This document shows, piece by piece, positions 16,322 to 24,215 of a stretch of 53,977 nt of DNA (the first letter of the stretch is position 1; the number at the start of each line of letters is the position of its first letter). Both the position numbers and the translations under genes were made by a program. This DNA is from Hungatella hathewayi WAL-18680 (lineage in GTDB: Bacteria; Bacillota; Clostridia; Lachnospirales; Lachnospiraceae). Under the pieces are notes generated by a model, which worked only from the letters and a program-made list of their open reading frames with translations, had not been told where the DNA came from and ran no database searches. The DNA is taken from contig NZ_JH379028.1 of the NCBI RefSeq assembly GCF_000235505.1, positions 922,132-976,108 of the forward strand. The letters are read 5' to 3'.

Positions 16322-17989
16322 TTATTCACGCTTCTCTTTCGCCTCAAGCTCCTTCCGCTTCATATCTGCCTTGTTCTGATACATAGCGTCGTCGGCACGT
16401 TTGAAGACGTTGGAAAATACTAAATCGGTGCCGCTGTCGTAGATGGCGATTCCCCTTGCGATGGTCAGTGTATTGCCCTTGTTGTTCTCATTGTATTCTA
16501 CGATGGCCTGCTGGAAATTTTCAAGCAGCTGCACATAGTTGGCATAATCGGCTCCCTCCAGAATCACCGCGAACTCATCGCCGCCCACGCGGTAAACCGG
16601 GCTGTGGGTGAAGCTTTTGCAGATAATCTTGCAGGCATCCATAATCAGCATATCCCCGAAATCGTGGCCGAAATGGTCGTTGACGAATTTCAGGTTGTTG
16701 ATGTCCAGCACCACAATCGCAAACTCCGGCCGTCCCCGCCGCATCTGCTCCTCCAGCCGCCGCTCCGCCTCCTGAAAAGCCGCCTTGTTCTTCACCCCGG
16801 TCAGGGCGTCCCGGTAGGCCAGACTGTTGATGTAATTGATGTATTTCTGCAAATGATTGACTGTCTGCTGAAGACTGTCCGCCAGGGTCCCTACCTCATC
16901 TTTCGTCTGTGTGGTCAGGGAAATGCTCAAGTCACCCTCGGCGATTTTCTTCGCCGCCATGTTAAGCTCCTTCAGCGGCTTTATCATCCGTCTGGTAATC
17001 ATCACTGTCACCATCAGGGCCAGCGGGATGATGACCAGCAGGGATATCAGAATCTGCATCAGCAGCAGATTCTTGCTCTTGTCAATCTCCGTCACCGGAG
17101 CCGTCACCGCCAGCCGCATCCCGTTGCGCAGCGTGCGGAATGCCATCTTTTTCTCCGTGCCCTTGTTGAGGTAGGAAAACAGATTGCTGCCGCTGGTGCC
17201 ATTTTCCAATTCCACCACCAGGGGATACAGGCTCTCATCCACATTGGAGACGGGGATACCGAAGGGATAACTGTTGTGGTACATCACATTTCCCTTGTCA
17301 TCGGTCAGGAACGCGTAGCCGCTCTCATAAATTCGCAGACTGCTGACCAAATCCTCGATGATAGTGAAATCAATATCCATTCCAACGACGCCTATGGTCT
17401 CATTTCCCTTGTAGATGGGAATCACATAAGAAATCATCCGCAGGTTAATGTTTTCATTATTATATGGCGCAATCCAGGTGGCCTTTCCGTTTTTTACCGG
17501 GATGTAATACCAGCCCACCCGCTCCGTATCCGACGGATTGTACTTGGAGAAATCGGTGGGCGTCAGCCGCTGGAAGCTGCCGTTTAAATCGGTTTTGCTC
17601 CAGAACAGGCCCGACGTAGGCGGAGTGAACTCCGGGTTGTAGCGGACGTACACCGCCACGGCCCCCTCCGTATTGTTCGCCGCGTTGACGGCCACGGACT
17701 CCAGCTGCTCCGTAAATTCTTCCAGGTAAACGTCATCGTGTTTCAGCCTCTCCACGCTCTCCAGATGTTCATCCGTGTAGACCGTCAGCGTCTTCACCGA
17801 CTGCTCAATCCTTGAGAGCAGAGCGTCAATCTGTTCAGCCGACTCACTGCACCGCAGATTCATCAACTGGGCGGCATCCTCATCCACCACCCGTTGCGCA
17901 CTCAGGATACCGGCTCCGCCAATCACCGTGGAGCACACCAGAATACAGCCTAAAATCAGAATGATAAACTTGGTCTGTATCGATTTCAT
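16322..17989 (-). CDS. Membrane sensor diguanylate cyclase (Cache-HAMP-GGDEF)
   Basis: A 555-residue protein. There is an N-terminal membrane helix (about 8-28), an extracellular double-Cache sensor (about 30-305), a second helix (about 310-332), a HAMP domain and a C-terminal GGDEF domain. The catalytic GGDEF motif is intact at about residues 469-473, so it should make cyclic di-GMP from two GTP. The RxxD product-inhibition site normally found just upstream of GGDEF is absent (the residues there read THSPVYRV), suggesting no allosteric feedback. No EAL domain is present. AGGAGG precedes the ATG at eight bases. It is divergent from the LytTR cassette. Confidence 0.93.
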   Translation of the reverse strand: MKSIQTKFIILILGCILVCSTVIGGAGILSAQRVVDEDAAQLMNLRCSESAEQIDALLSRIEQSVKTLTVYTDEHLESVERLKHDDVYLEEFTEQLESVAVNAANNTEGAVAVYVRYNPEFTPPTSGLFWSKTDLNGSFQRLTPTDFSKYNPSDTERVGWYYIPVKNGKATWIAPYNNENINLRMISYVIPIYKGNETIGVVGMDIDFTIIEDLVSSLRIYESGYAFLTDDKGNVMYHNSYPFGIPVSNVDESLYPLVVELENGTSGSNLFSYLNKGTEKKMAFRTLRNGMRLAVTAPVTEIDKSKNLLLMQILISLLVIIPLALMVTVMITRRMIKPLKELNMAAKKIAEGDLSISLTTQTKDEVGTLADSLQQTVNHLQKYINYINSLAYRDALTGVKNKAAFQEAERRLEEQMRRGRPEFAIVVLDINNLKFVNDHFGHDFGDMLIMDACKIICKSFTHSPVYRVGGDEFAVILEGADYANYVQLLENFQQAIVEYNENNKGNTLTIARGIAIYDSGTDLVFSNVFKRADDAMYQNKADMKRKELEAKEKRE

Positions 17990-18087
17990 AGCTGATTCCT
18001 CCTTATAATAAGTCAGGACAGCGCCAACCGCGCTGCCAGCATTTTTTCAACTAAATACTAGCATAAAATCGCCTTTTCTGCCTGTTT

Positions 18088-18120
18088 TGTGGCGAATAGC
18101 GTTTTTCCTGTGGTGAATAG
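18088..18120. promoter_or_regulatory. Paired 12-bp direct repeats (candidate LytTR binding sites)
   Basis: TGTGGCGAATAG (18088-18099) and TGTGGTGAATAG (18109-18120) differ at one position and start exactly 21 bp apart, two helical turns. LytTR regulators typically bind two direct repeats with this phasing. The pair lies between the divergent GGDEF gene and the LytTR gene, about 70 bp upstream of the latter's promoter, and close to a weak TAGTAT (18055-18060) reading toward the GGDEF gene. Binding by the adjacent LytTR protein is inference. Confidence 0.6.
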
Positions 18121-18154
18121 AACTGGAAATGACTGGGAATACGGGTCCGGCAAG

Positions 18155-18184
18155 TTGACAAGCATGATTGGCAACGCTTAAAAT
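18155..18184 (+). promoter_or_regulatory. Promoter of the LytTR cassette (TTGACA-18-TAAAAT)
   Basis: A consensus TTGACA (18155-18160) and TAAAAT (18179-18184) are 18 bp apart, about 45 bp upstream of the response-regulator start. Confidence 0.7.
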
Positions 18185-18228
18185 AATAGAGGAACAGATA
18201 CTACTAGAAGAAAGAGAGGCGGACTCAT

Positions 18229-18999
18229 ATGAATATCAGAATTGCCGTGTGCGAGGATTGTGAAAAAGATGCCGCGCTGCTGCGGGAGTTGTGTTTCCGG
18301 TACTGCTGTGAGACTGGAACGCCGCCTTATGAAATGGACGTGTTTCCCAACGGACTTACCTTTCTGGAGCACTGTGTTCCGGGAAGCTATGATATGGTTT
18401 TTATGGATATTTATCTGGAGCAGGAGGACGGGATGCAGGTCATCCGGGAGCTGCGAAAGACGGACAAGGATTGTCCCGTCGTGTTTTTCACCCGCAGCAC
18501 GGACCATGCGGTGGAGGCTTTTGAGGTCAATGCCGTCCACTATCTGACGAAGCCTCTGGTGTACGAGAAGCTGGCTGATGCACTCAGCCGATGCGAAAAA
18601 CTCCATGAAAAGCAGGCCGCTTTTCTTTTGCTTCCGACGGAAAAGAAACTGCGCAAGGTCCGCCTTGCCGAGATATTATATATTGAAGTGTTTGACAATA
18701 CCTGCGTGATACATCTGGACGGCGAGACCATTCCGGTGCGGATACCGCTGAAAAATTTGGAGACCAAAATCCGCGAGGTGGATGCCCACTCGGATTTCCT
18801 ACGCTGCCATCGAAGCTATCTGGTTAATATGAATTGGATTATGGCGCTGAGGAACGATTATTTTCTGCTGGATACGGGGGCATCGGTTCCCATCTCCAAA
18901 TATATCCGCAAGCAGGTGGTTCAGACCTACGAGAATTTTGCAATTAAAAAAATACGAGACACCCGCGGAGCTGACCAGGTGTCCGAAGGAGGACATTAA
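18229..18999 (+). CDS. LytTR-family response regulator (AgrA/LytR type)
   Basis: A 256-residue cytoplasmic regulator. It has an N-terminal receiver domain (about 1-122) with acidic residues E9/D10, the phospho-acceptor Asp60 in VFMDIYL, a conserved Thr in FFTRS and Lys in LTKPL. The C-terminal LytTR DNA-binding domain (about 145-245) has the FLRCHRSYLVN motif. It should be phosphorylated by the GHKL kinase encoded two genes downstream. It starts the cassette and is followed after 2 bp by the surface-protein gene. Paired direct repeats upstream suggest autoregulation. Confidence 0.93.
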   Translation: MNIRIAVCEDCEKDAALLRELCFRYCCETGTPPYEMDVFPNGLTFLEHCVPGSYDMVFMDIYLEQEDGMQVIRELRKTDKDCPVVFFTRSTDHAVEAFEVNAVHYLTKPLVYEKLADALSRCEKLHEKQAAFLLLPTEKKLRKVRLAEILYIEVFDNTCVIHLDGETIPVRIPLKNLETKIREVDAHSDFLRCHRSYLVNMNWIMALRNDYFLLDTGASVPISKYIRKQVVQTYENFAIKKIRDTRGADQVSEGGH

Positions 19000-19001
19000 C
19001 G

Positions 19002-20348
19002 ATGCGAACCAGGGTCTCCCTGTTACTTTTATTAGGGCTTCTGATGTGTGGAACGTCCGCTCTTGCCGCTGAATCAAATGACAATGAGAGGTTCCCGCAG
19101 AATCAGGAAGCTCTTTCTTTTGTGCTGGCGGCGACGCCGGCTGAGGCGGAGGCGGCTGAGGCGGAGGCGGCTGAGGCAGAGACGGCTGAGGCAGAGGCGA
19201 CTGAGGCAGAGGCGACTGAGACTGAAGCTGAGATTAAGACAGCCACTGCCTTAAACGCTGTTGAGACGGATATTCCTGAGGAGACTGACATCGTTTCCAA
19301 CTTTGAAGACTTGCATCTATGGCTGGAAAATCTGGATGGTTATGGTGGTGAGGTGGTTCTTGGGGATACGATTACGATTAAAGAAACCATCTCTCCATCT
19401 TACAATTATACCGGGCCCTTATCTATTGATACCGGTTCCTTTGGGCTGATTTATGATGGCGGCTACATAGACTACTGCGACCTGTTTCTGACGGGGGAAG
19501 GTGTTGACATACCGGTGCTGGAAATCAGAAATACCGGGAACGGTTTTGGCTGGCTTCCCCCTCTTGACTGGAATATGGTTCTTTCCTTCATGGATGTGAC
19601 GGCTTTGGGACGGGATGGCATTGGCGGCACTGCCGTTCAAATCAGCTCGGACAGTCATTATCGCCGTTCTACCGCCTCTTTTGAAAGCCGGGGCCAAATC
19701 CACTCCTATGGACGCCACGCTGTAGGACTTGCGCTGGCTGCTGACACGCCGTTAGAAACCTATTGTCTGAATATTGACGTAGACGGGGATAACTCCCGCG
19801 CCGTCACTTCCGTAAACGGGGCAGATTTCTTTCTCTGCCGTCTGTCAGCACAGGGAGATGGTGCTGCCGCTGCATCCGGAGATAGCATCGTTTTGGACAC
19901 CTGCTGTCTTTCTCCTGAGCCGGAAAATATTGAAGTTATTTATAGGACAATTGAACGTCCCATCGGAATCGAGCCACAGATTCAGCAGTATGCCGATGTT
20001 TCCGATGTGGCAGACGCCGTGTGTTTCTACGAGCCAACCCGTTTCCTGCTAACCGGCGGACGATATCTGGATGTCAGCCTGCTGCACAACAAGGACGGAT
20101 TATCATCCCTGGATACCAGCACCCTGGGTTCTGTTGATTTCCCCATTACCCTTCCCGACACGTTTCAGGGATTTGGACTGGAGGGTGGTTCTGATTTCTC
20201 CATCCGGGTATGGGTCCGCGATCCTGACCTTCCGGTCATCAAATCTATGAATCAGGAAGAGAACACTTTACGTTTCTTCTCCTGGGACAATGCAAAGTAC
20301 AAGCCCGGAACCATCCTCTGGTGTTCTGAAGATAACGAAAAAACCTAG
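19002..20348 (+). CDS. Secreted repeat-containing surface protein, N-terminal part (frameshifted)
   Basis: The 448-residue reading frame begins with a signal peptide (about 1-23, cleavage after ALA). An Ala/Glu repeat zone of about 30 residues, encoded by six 15-bp units, follows at about 47-76. The body is long and beta-rich with no cysteine clustering and resembles secreted parallel beta-helix or adhesive domains; no enzyme motif is visible. The frame closes at 20346-20348, just after a run of six A (20338-20343). Removing one A joins it smoothly to the frame that continues to 21363. Start to stop of the joined gene is about 786 codons, and the product would be a surface protein anchored at its C-terminus. 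It lies between the regulator and kinase genes of one operon. Confidence 0.75.
   Translation: MRTRVSLLLLLGLLMCGTSALAAESNDNERFPQNQEALSFVLAATPAEAEAAEAEAAEAETAEAEATEAEATETEAEIKTATALNAVETDIPEETDIVSNFEDLHLWLENLDGYGGEVVLGDTITIKETISPSYNYTGPLSIDTGSFGLIYDGGYIDYCDLFLTGEGVDIPVLEIRNTGNGFGWLPPLDWNMVLSFMDVTALGRDGIGGTAVQISSDSHYRRSTASFESRGQIHSYGRHAVGLALAADTPLETYCLNIDVDGDNSRAVTSVNGADFFLCRLSAQGDGAAAASGDSIVLDTCCLSPEPENIEVIYRTIERPIGIEPQIQQYADVSDVADAVCFYEPTRFLLTGGRYLDVSLLHNKDGLSSLDTSTLGSVDFPITLPDTFQGFGLEGGSDFSIRVWVRDPDLPVIKSMNQEENTLRFFSWDNAKYKPGTILWCSEDNEKT
19140..19229 (+). repeat. 15-bp tandem repeat, six units
   Basis: Units of GCTGAGGCGGAGGCG (first two identical, later ones with substitutions) encode AEAEA/AEAET-type pentapeptides near the N-terminus of the surface protein. 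Because the unit is a multiple of three, copy-number change would alter stalk length without breaking the frame. Confidence 0.9.
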
Positions 20349-21363
20349 GATAGACATCAGCAAATGGGAGGCTGTCACCTGGAACACCTCCTATCGATAT
20401 TACCTGTTTGAGATAGAAGCTGACAAAATCACCAAACCAGTTTCTCTCGCACTGGAAACGAAAAAAGGCTGGTCCAATATTGTGACGCTCACTCCCGGTG
20501 AACAGGGAGCCATTCATGTCGGCACCGGCGGCGACCGGGATGGCGGCGACCGGGAAGAACAGCCAGGCGGCGACGGCGGGGTGCATGGAGGCGGAAGTGG
20601 TGACAGCGGTGACTCTCCGGATGGAGATTCTTCCAGCGGAGGTTCTGGTGGCTCACCCGATGGAGATTCCTCCGGCGGAAACACTGGCGGCCCACCCGAC
20701 GGTGATTCCTCAGGCGGAAGTACCGACGGCTCATCCGACGGTGATTCCTCCGGCGAAAGTACCGGTGGCTCGTCCGAAACAATCACGAAGCCAGAGACAG
20801 AGACAACGCCAGGGTCTGGGACTGGTTCTGGAAATGCGAATGGTCCAGGCCCCTCCCATGGAGCCAGTTCAGGAACATCCCATGGTCCGGGAGCAGAAAC
20901 CTCTCATGAAACCGATGCAGATACATTTCCTTACCCTGGGGCAAATAAATTACCGGCCGTTGAAACAGAAACGTCACCTGAGACAAACGCAATGGCAAAT
21001 TCTGAAGCTGAAACAGCAGCCCCCGGAAAGCCATCCTCCTCCCGCCCGGCCGGGTCTTCAGCCCAGAGGGACGATATAACGCCTCGATCGCAGAAAACTT
21101 CGGAGCAATCCCCCGGCTATTCCGGTTCACCGGAACCCGTTCAGCCGGAAACTGACGCCGAATCCTCACCCACGGATTCCACATCACCGTCCACGGACAC
21201 CGATAACGGAGCCCTGGAGGCCCTGGAGACCGGCAGCATTCTGCCCGCCGCCTCCCCGTCATCTCCCATCCCGGAGCTGGCCCTGCCTGCCCTTGTGTTC
21301 CTATCCGCAGGCGGCATAACCACATGTACCGTATACCGAAAGAAACGGAGGAAAAACCGATGA
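20290..21363 (+). CDS. Surface protein, C-terminal part with repeats and membrane anchor (frameshifted)
   Basis: Continuation of the gene starting at 19002, in the +1 frame. Meaningful sequence begins at about 20338 (KPRIDISKWEAVTWN). The first ATG-frame residues overlap the upstream coding frame and have no ribosome site, so this is not a separate gene. It holds a short beta-rich domain and four 13-residue Asp/Gly/Ser repeats. A long Ser/Thr/Glu/Pro-rich, cell-wall-spanning type stretch follows, then a C-terminal hydrophobic helix and basic tail (YRKKRRKNR). No LPXTG sortase motif is present; the nearest sequence is ILPAAS, which does not fit. The stop overlaps the kinase start in ATGA, so translation is coupled. 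Confidence 0.72.
   Translation: MQSTSPEPSSGVLKITKKPRIDISKWEAVTWNTSYRYYLFEIEADKITKPVSLALETKKGWSNIVTLTPGEQGAIHVGTGGDRDGGDREEQPGGDGGVHGGGSGDSGDSPDGDSSSGGSGGSPDGDSSGGNTGGPPDGDSSGGSTDGSSDGDSSGESTGGSSETITKPETETTPGSGTGSGNANGPGPSHGASSGTSHGPGAETSHETDADTFPYPGANKLPAVETETSPETNAMANSEAETAAPGKPSSSRPAGSSAQRDDITPRSQKTSEQSPGYSGSPEPVQPETDAESSPTDSTSPSTDTDNGALEALETGSILPAASPSSPIPELALPALVFLSAGGITTCTVYRKKRRKNR
20614..20769 (+). repeat. 39-bp tandem repeat, four units
   Basis: Four consecutive 13-residue units of the form SPDGDSSGGNTGG encode a flexible, acidic Gly/Ser spacer in the surface protein. Units diverge at a few positions each. The size keeps the frame. Confidence 0.88.
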
Positions 21364-23291
21364 GTAACAAACTGGATACCACATTACCTTCCAGGCAGAG
21401 CCACGGCCGCTTCCACCTGCTGCTTCTGCTGCTCTGCGCCGTCACATCGGCGCTCTGCTTCTTTCTCTATCAACACGATAACAAATACACCGCCCCCAAC
21501 CCAGGCGCCTCCTACGGCCAGATGGACTTAAGCAGCACCGGCCTGACCGAACAGTCCCCCGTCTGGCTGGTGGACGGCTGGGAACTTTACGGCGGAGTCC
21601 TCCTCACGCCCCAGGACCTTCTCACCGAGCGCCCCACCCCCGACCGCTATGTCTACGCGGGCCAGCTTGGCGGTTTTGAGTCCGTAACCGGCCACCCATA
21701 CGGCAGCGCCAGCTACCGCCTCACGATCCAGCTGCCGGCCGGTTCCCGGACCTACGCCCTCTATCTGCCCGAACTATTTTCTTCCTGCAATCTCTACATA
21801 AACGGTACGAAATACCTCCAACTGGGCCAGCCGTCCCCCGCAGACTACCGTTCCGGCACCGCCGAGAAAATCATCCCCTTTGAGGCGTCCGGCCAGGTAG
21901 AACTGCTGCTCGCCGTGTCCAATTTCTCCAACACCTACGGAGGACTCACCTTCCCTCCCGCCCTCGGCACCCCCGATTCCATCCAGACCATGACTGCCGT
22001 CAGACTCAATCTGCGCACGGCCCTGCTCACCCTGACCCTGCTGATTGGCATCATCGCCCTGCTGATCGGACTGGCCGACAGAAGCAATCCTCTGCCAGCC
22101 CTGTACGCCCTGTTCTGCCTGCTGTTTCTCGGGTACACCTGCTATCCGGTGGCAAAGACATTTTTCCCATCCTTCAACGGTCTGTATCTGGTGGAAAACC
22201 TGTCCTTCTGTGGAATGATACTCATGGTATTTATCCTGCTACGAAAGCTCTTCTCGTTCAAGCACACGGTCAATACCTTCGGCATTGCCTTTGGCGGACT
22301 TGTCTGTCTCGTCTGCGTCATTTACCATATGATTCTGCCCCGGGCGACCCTGAACACCATGCTCTCCTACTCCATGCTGATAACCGTGTACAAATGGCTT
22401 GGCGCCCTTCTTTTGACCGTCAGTATGCTGCTGATTCTCAGGCGGAACGACGAGACCGCGCTGCCCGCCAGAATCCTGCTCTGCGGAGTGGTGATTTTCG
22501 ACTGCACCCTCGTTATGGACCGGCTGCTGCCTCTCTACGAGCCCATCTATTCCGGATGGTTCCTTGAACTATCCAGCCTGTGTCTGGTTCTGCTGATTGG
22601 GGCGGTCATCCTGCGGGAAATCTACCTCCGCTCCGTCACCAGCCTGGTGCTCACCGAAACCGTCCGCCTGACCCGCCAGAACCTGTCCATGCAGCGGGAA
22701 CAGCACCGGGACATGATGGATGCCATCGCCGAGGAGCGGACCTTCCGCCACGACCTGCGTCATCACATCTCCATTCTCCACGAGTTTGCCGATGCGGACG
22801 ACTTAGACGCCCTGAAACATTATTTCTCCCAGATAGAGGAGCGGATTCCCACACGATTCACCGGAATCTTCTGTGAAAATGCCGCCGTCGACGCCATTCT
22901 CCGCCACTACGCTTCCCGCGCCAGGCAGGCCGGAGTCACGTTCACCGCTTCGGTGCAGGTCAGTGAAGACATGCCAATCAGCGATGTGGATTTATGCGTC
23001 GTCTTCGGAAACTGTCTGGAAAATGCCATGGAAGCCTGCGAAAGGCAGAGCGCCGGCCCTCGCTATATCAACGTGAGCGCCGGCCAGGCCATCGGAGTCT
23101 TTGCCGTCAAATTTGAGAACAGTTATGACGGCCCCATCCGCCGGACCGCCGGCGGTTTCCTCTCCAGCAAGCGGCCGGCCAGAGGAATCGGAACCGCTTC
23201 CGTCCAGGCCATCGCCAAAAAGTACGGCGGCCGGGCTGATTTTGAGACGGGCGAGGAAATGTTCAGCGTTTCCATCTTTCTGCATTTATAG
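21360..23291 (+). CDS. Sensor histidine kinase, 7TMR-DISM with GHKL ATPase
   Basis: A 643-residue membrane kinase. It has a first helix at about 18-36 and an extracellular jelly-roll-like domain (about 60-215, with YRLTIQLP and LYINGTKYLQLG). Seven membrane helices follow (about 220-430), a topology called 7TMR-DISM whose outer domain often binds carbohydrates. The cytoplasmic part has the H-box RHDLRHHI with predicted phospho-His464 and a GHKL ATPase domain with N-box GNCLENAMEAC and G-box ARGIGTASV. It resembles AgrC-type kinases and should phosphorylate the LytTR regulator of this cassette. The start is MSNKLD with GGAGG seven bases upstream, overlapping the surface-protein stop. Confidence 0.92.
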   Translation: MSNKLDTTLPSRQSHGRFHLLLLLLCAVTSALCFFLYQHDNKYTAPNPGASYGQMDLSSTGLTEQSPVWLVDGWELYGGVLLTPQDLLTERPTPDRYVYAGQLGGFESVTGHPYGSASYRLTIQLPAGSRTYALYLPELFSSCNLYINGTKYLQLGQPSPADYRSGTAEKIIPFEASGQVELLLAVSNFSNTYGGLTFPPALGTPDSIQTMTAVRLNLRTALLTLTLLIGIIALLIGLADRSNPLPALYALFCLLFLGYTCYPVAKTFFPSFNGLYLVENLSFCGMILMVFILLRKLFSFKHTVNTFGIAFGGLVCLVCVIYHMILPRATLNTMLSYSMLITVYKWLGALLLTVSMLLILRRNDETALPARILLCGVVIFDCTLVMDRLLPLYEPIYSGWFLELSSLCLVLLIGAVILREIYLRSVTSLVLTETVRLTRQNLSMQREQHRDMMDAIAEERTFRHDLRHHISILHEFADADDLDALKHYFSQIEERIPTRFTGIFCENAAVDAILRHYASRARQAGVTFTASVQVSEDMPISDVDLCVVFGNCLENAMEACERQSAGPRYINVSAGQAIGVFAVKFENSYDGPIRRTAGGFLSSKRPARGIGTASVQAIAKKYGGRADFETGEEMFSVSIFLHL

Positions 23292-23311
23292 CGGAACAAA
23301 CCCGCACCTGA

Positions 23312-23340
23312 TTGATTTTTCCCAGGCAGTGTGATATACT
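23312..23340 (+). promoter_or_regulatory. Promoter of the thiamine operon (TTGATT-17-TATACT)
   Basis: TTGATT (23312-23317) and TATACT (23335-23340) are 17 bp apart, with a TG extension before the -10 box. Transcription would begin about 25 bp before the TPP aptamer. Confidence 0.78.
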
Positions 23341-23370
23341 GAATCGGACAATAGGATAACGATTTTAATA

Positions 23371-23452
23371 CGTTTGCGAGGGAACTGAAAAGTTGAAAAA
23401 GGTTAAGACCTGACCTCTGGACCTGTCGGCTAATACCGGCGTAGGGAAGCAA
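23371..23452 (+). ncRNA. TPP (thiamine pyrophosphate) riboswitch
   Basis: The 3' half carries the conserved THI-box signature ACCTG...GGCTAATACCGGCGTAGGGAAGC, read as separate conserved blocks, and the 5' half has GCGAGGGAACTGA followed by TTGAAAAA, where CTGAGA is usual. The gene downstream is tenA followed by thiD and thiE, as expected. It should turn the operon off when TPP is abundant. Confidence 0.92.
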
Positions 23453-23469
23453 TTTCTTACGCCGTTTTT
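23437..23469 (+). terminator. Riboswitch expression-platform terminator
   Basis: CGGCGTA (23437-23443), part of the TPP aptamer, can pair with TACGCCG (23458-23464), followed by five T. Sharing of the CGGCGTAGGG strand means aptamer folding and this hairpin are mutually exclusive in part, so how the switch reads out is not simple: see the second hairpin downstream. Confidence 0.7.
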
Positions 23470-23476
23470 GCGTCTG

Positions 23477-23520
23477 AAAGAGCTTTCTGAATTTGATTTA
23501 TTTGGAAGGCTCTTTTTATT
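23477..23520 (+). terminator. Second hairpin terminator in the thiamine leader
   Basis: AAAGAGCTTTC (23477-23487) pairs with GGAAGGCTCTTT (23504-23515), ending in TTTTT. It lies between the riboswitch and the tenA ribosome site and is the likelier ligand-induced terminator. Confidence 0.75.
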
Positions 23521-23546
23521 TTACTTATTTTTAAGGAGGAAATGAG

Positions 23547-24212
23547 ATGTCATTTATGAAGGAAACCGTCGCCCAGTCAATGCCTGTCTGGGACGCCTGT
23601 CTGAATTCCCCGTTTATCCGGGAGCTGAAGGAGGGCACACTGCCACAGGAGAAATTCCGGCTGTACATGATTCAGGACAGCATTTACTTAAAACACTACG
23701 CCCGTGTTTACGGAAAAGCCATCTACCACGCGGCGTCCCTTCGGGATATCCAGGTTTTTTATTCCATGCTCAGCTTTCTCACCGAATCTGAGTCGGCGGT
23801 GAGACTCCGTTATCTGAGCGACGCCGGGCTGACGGATGACGATATCGAGGACTGTCCGCCGCTTCCGGAAAACCAGAATTATATTGACTTCATGATGGAA
23901 ACTGCCAGCCGGGGAAATATCAACGAGATTCTGATGGCTGTTCTCCCCTGCATGCTCAGTTACAGTTATCTGTTCCGGGCGCTGGTTTCCGGGTCCGAAC
24001 CTGTCAGCCCCGTGTATTCCGACTTTATCACGGACTATGCCGATGACGGGTATCACCGCGCCTGCATCAGCTGGAGCCAGTTTGCCGACGCCAAATGCGC
24101 CGGTCTGTCCCAGGAGGAGAAATCGGCTCTGCAGGCTATCTTTCGGCAAGGCAGTTTACTGGAACTTGATTTTTGGAATATGGCATATCGGACGACAGAA
24201 AAGGAGAGATGA
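23547..24212 (+). CDS. tenA: Thiaminase II / aminopyrimidine aminohydrolase
   Basis: A 221-residue TenA protein. It hydrolyses 4-amino-5-aminomethyl-2-methylpyrimidine, a thiamine breakdown product, to HMP for reuse in thiamine synthesis. The catalytic cysteine is Cys135 in VLPCMLSY, the same position as in Bacillus subtilis TenA, and the conserved Glu near the end lies in LLELDFWNMAY. AAGGAGG precedes the ATG. It heads a riboswitch-controlled tenA-thiD-thiE operon; there is 3 bp between its stop and thiD. Confidence 0.95.
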   Translation: MSFMKETVAQSMPVWDACLNSPFIRELKEGTLPQEKFRLYMIQDSIYLKHYARVYGKAIYHAASLRDIQVFYSMLSFLTESESAVRLRYLSDAGLTDDDIEDCPPLPENQNYIDFMMETASRGNINEILMAVLPCMLSYSYLFRALVSGSEPVSPVYSDFITDYADDGYHRACISWSQFADAKCAGLSQEEKSALQAIFRQGSLLELDFWNMAYRTTEKER

Positions 24213-24215
24213 GAC

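Noticed and set aside
20290-20340. ATG at 20290 as the start of a separate protein
   Set aside because: No ribosome site, and the first 16 codons overlap the coding frame of the upstream gene; sequence continuity points to one frameshifted gene.
20614-20769. 39-bp repeats as a CRISPR array
   Set aside because: The repeats are contiguous with no spacers and lie in frame inside a protein gene.
21141-21323. Antisense frames across the surface protein and kinase genes
   Set aside because: They mirror strongly biased GC-rich coding sequence and have no start signals.
21230-21363. LPXTG sortase anchor at the end of the surface protein
   Set aside because: No LPXTG-type motif precedes the hydrophobic helix; only the helix and basic tail are present.
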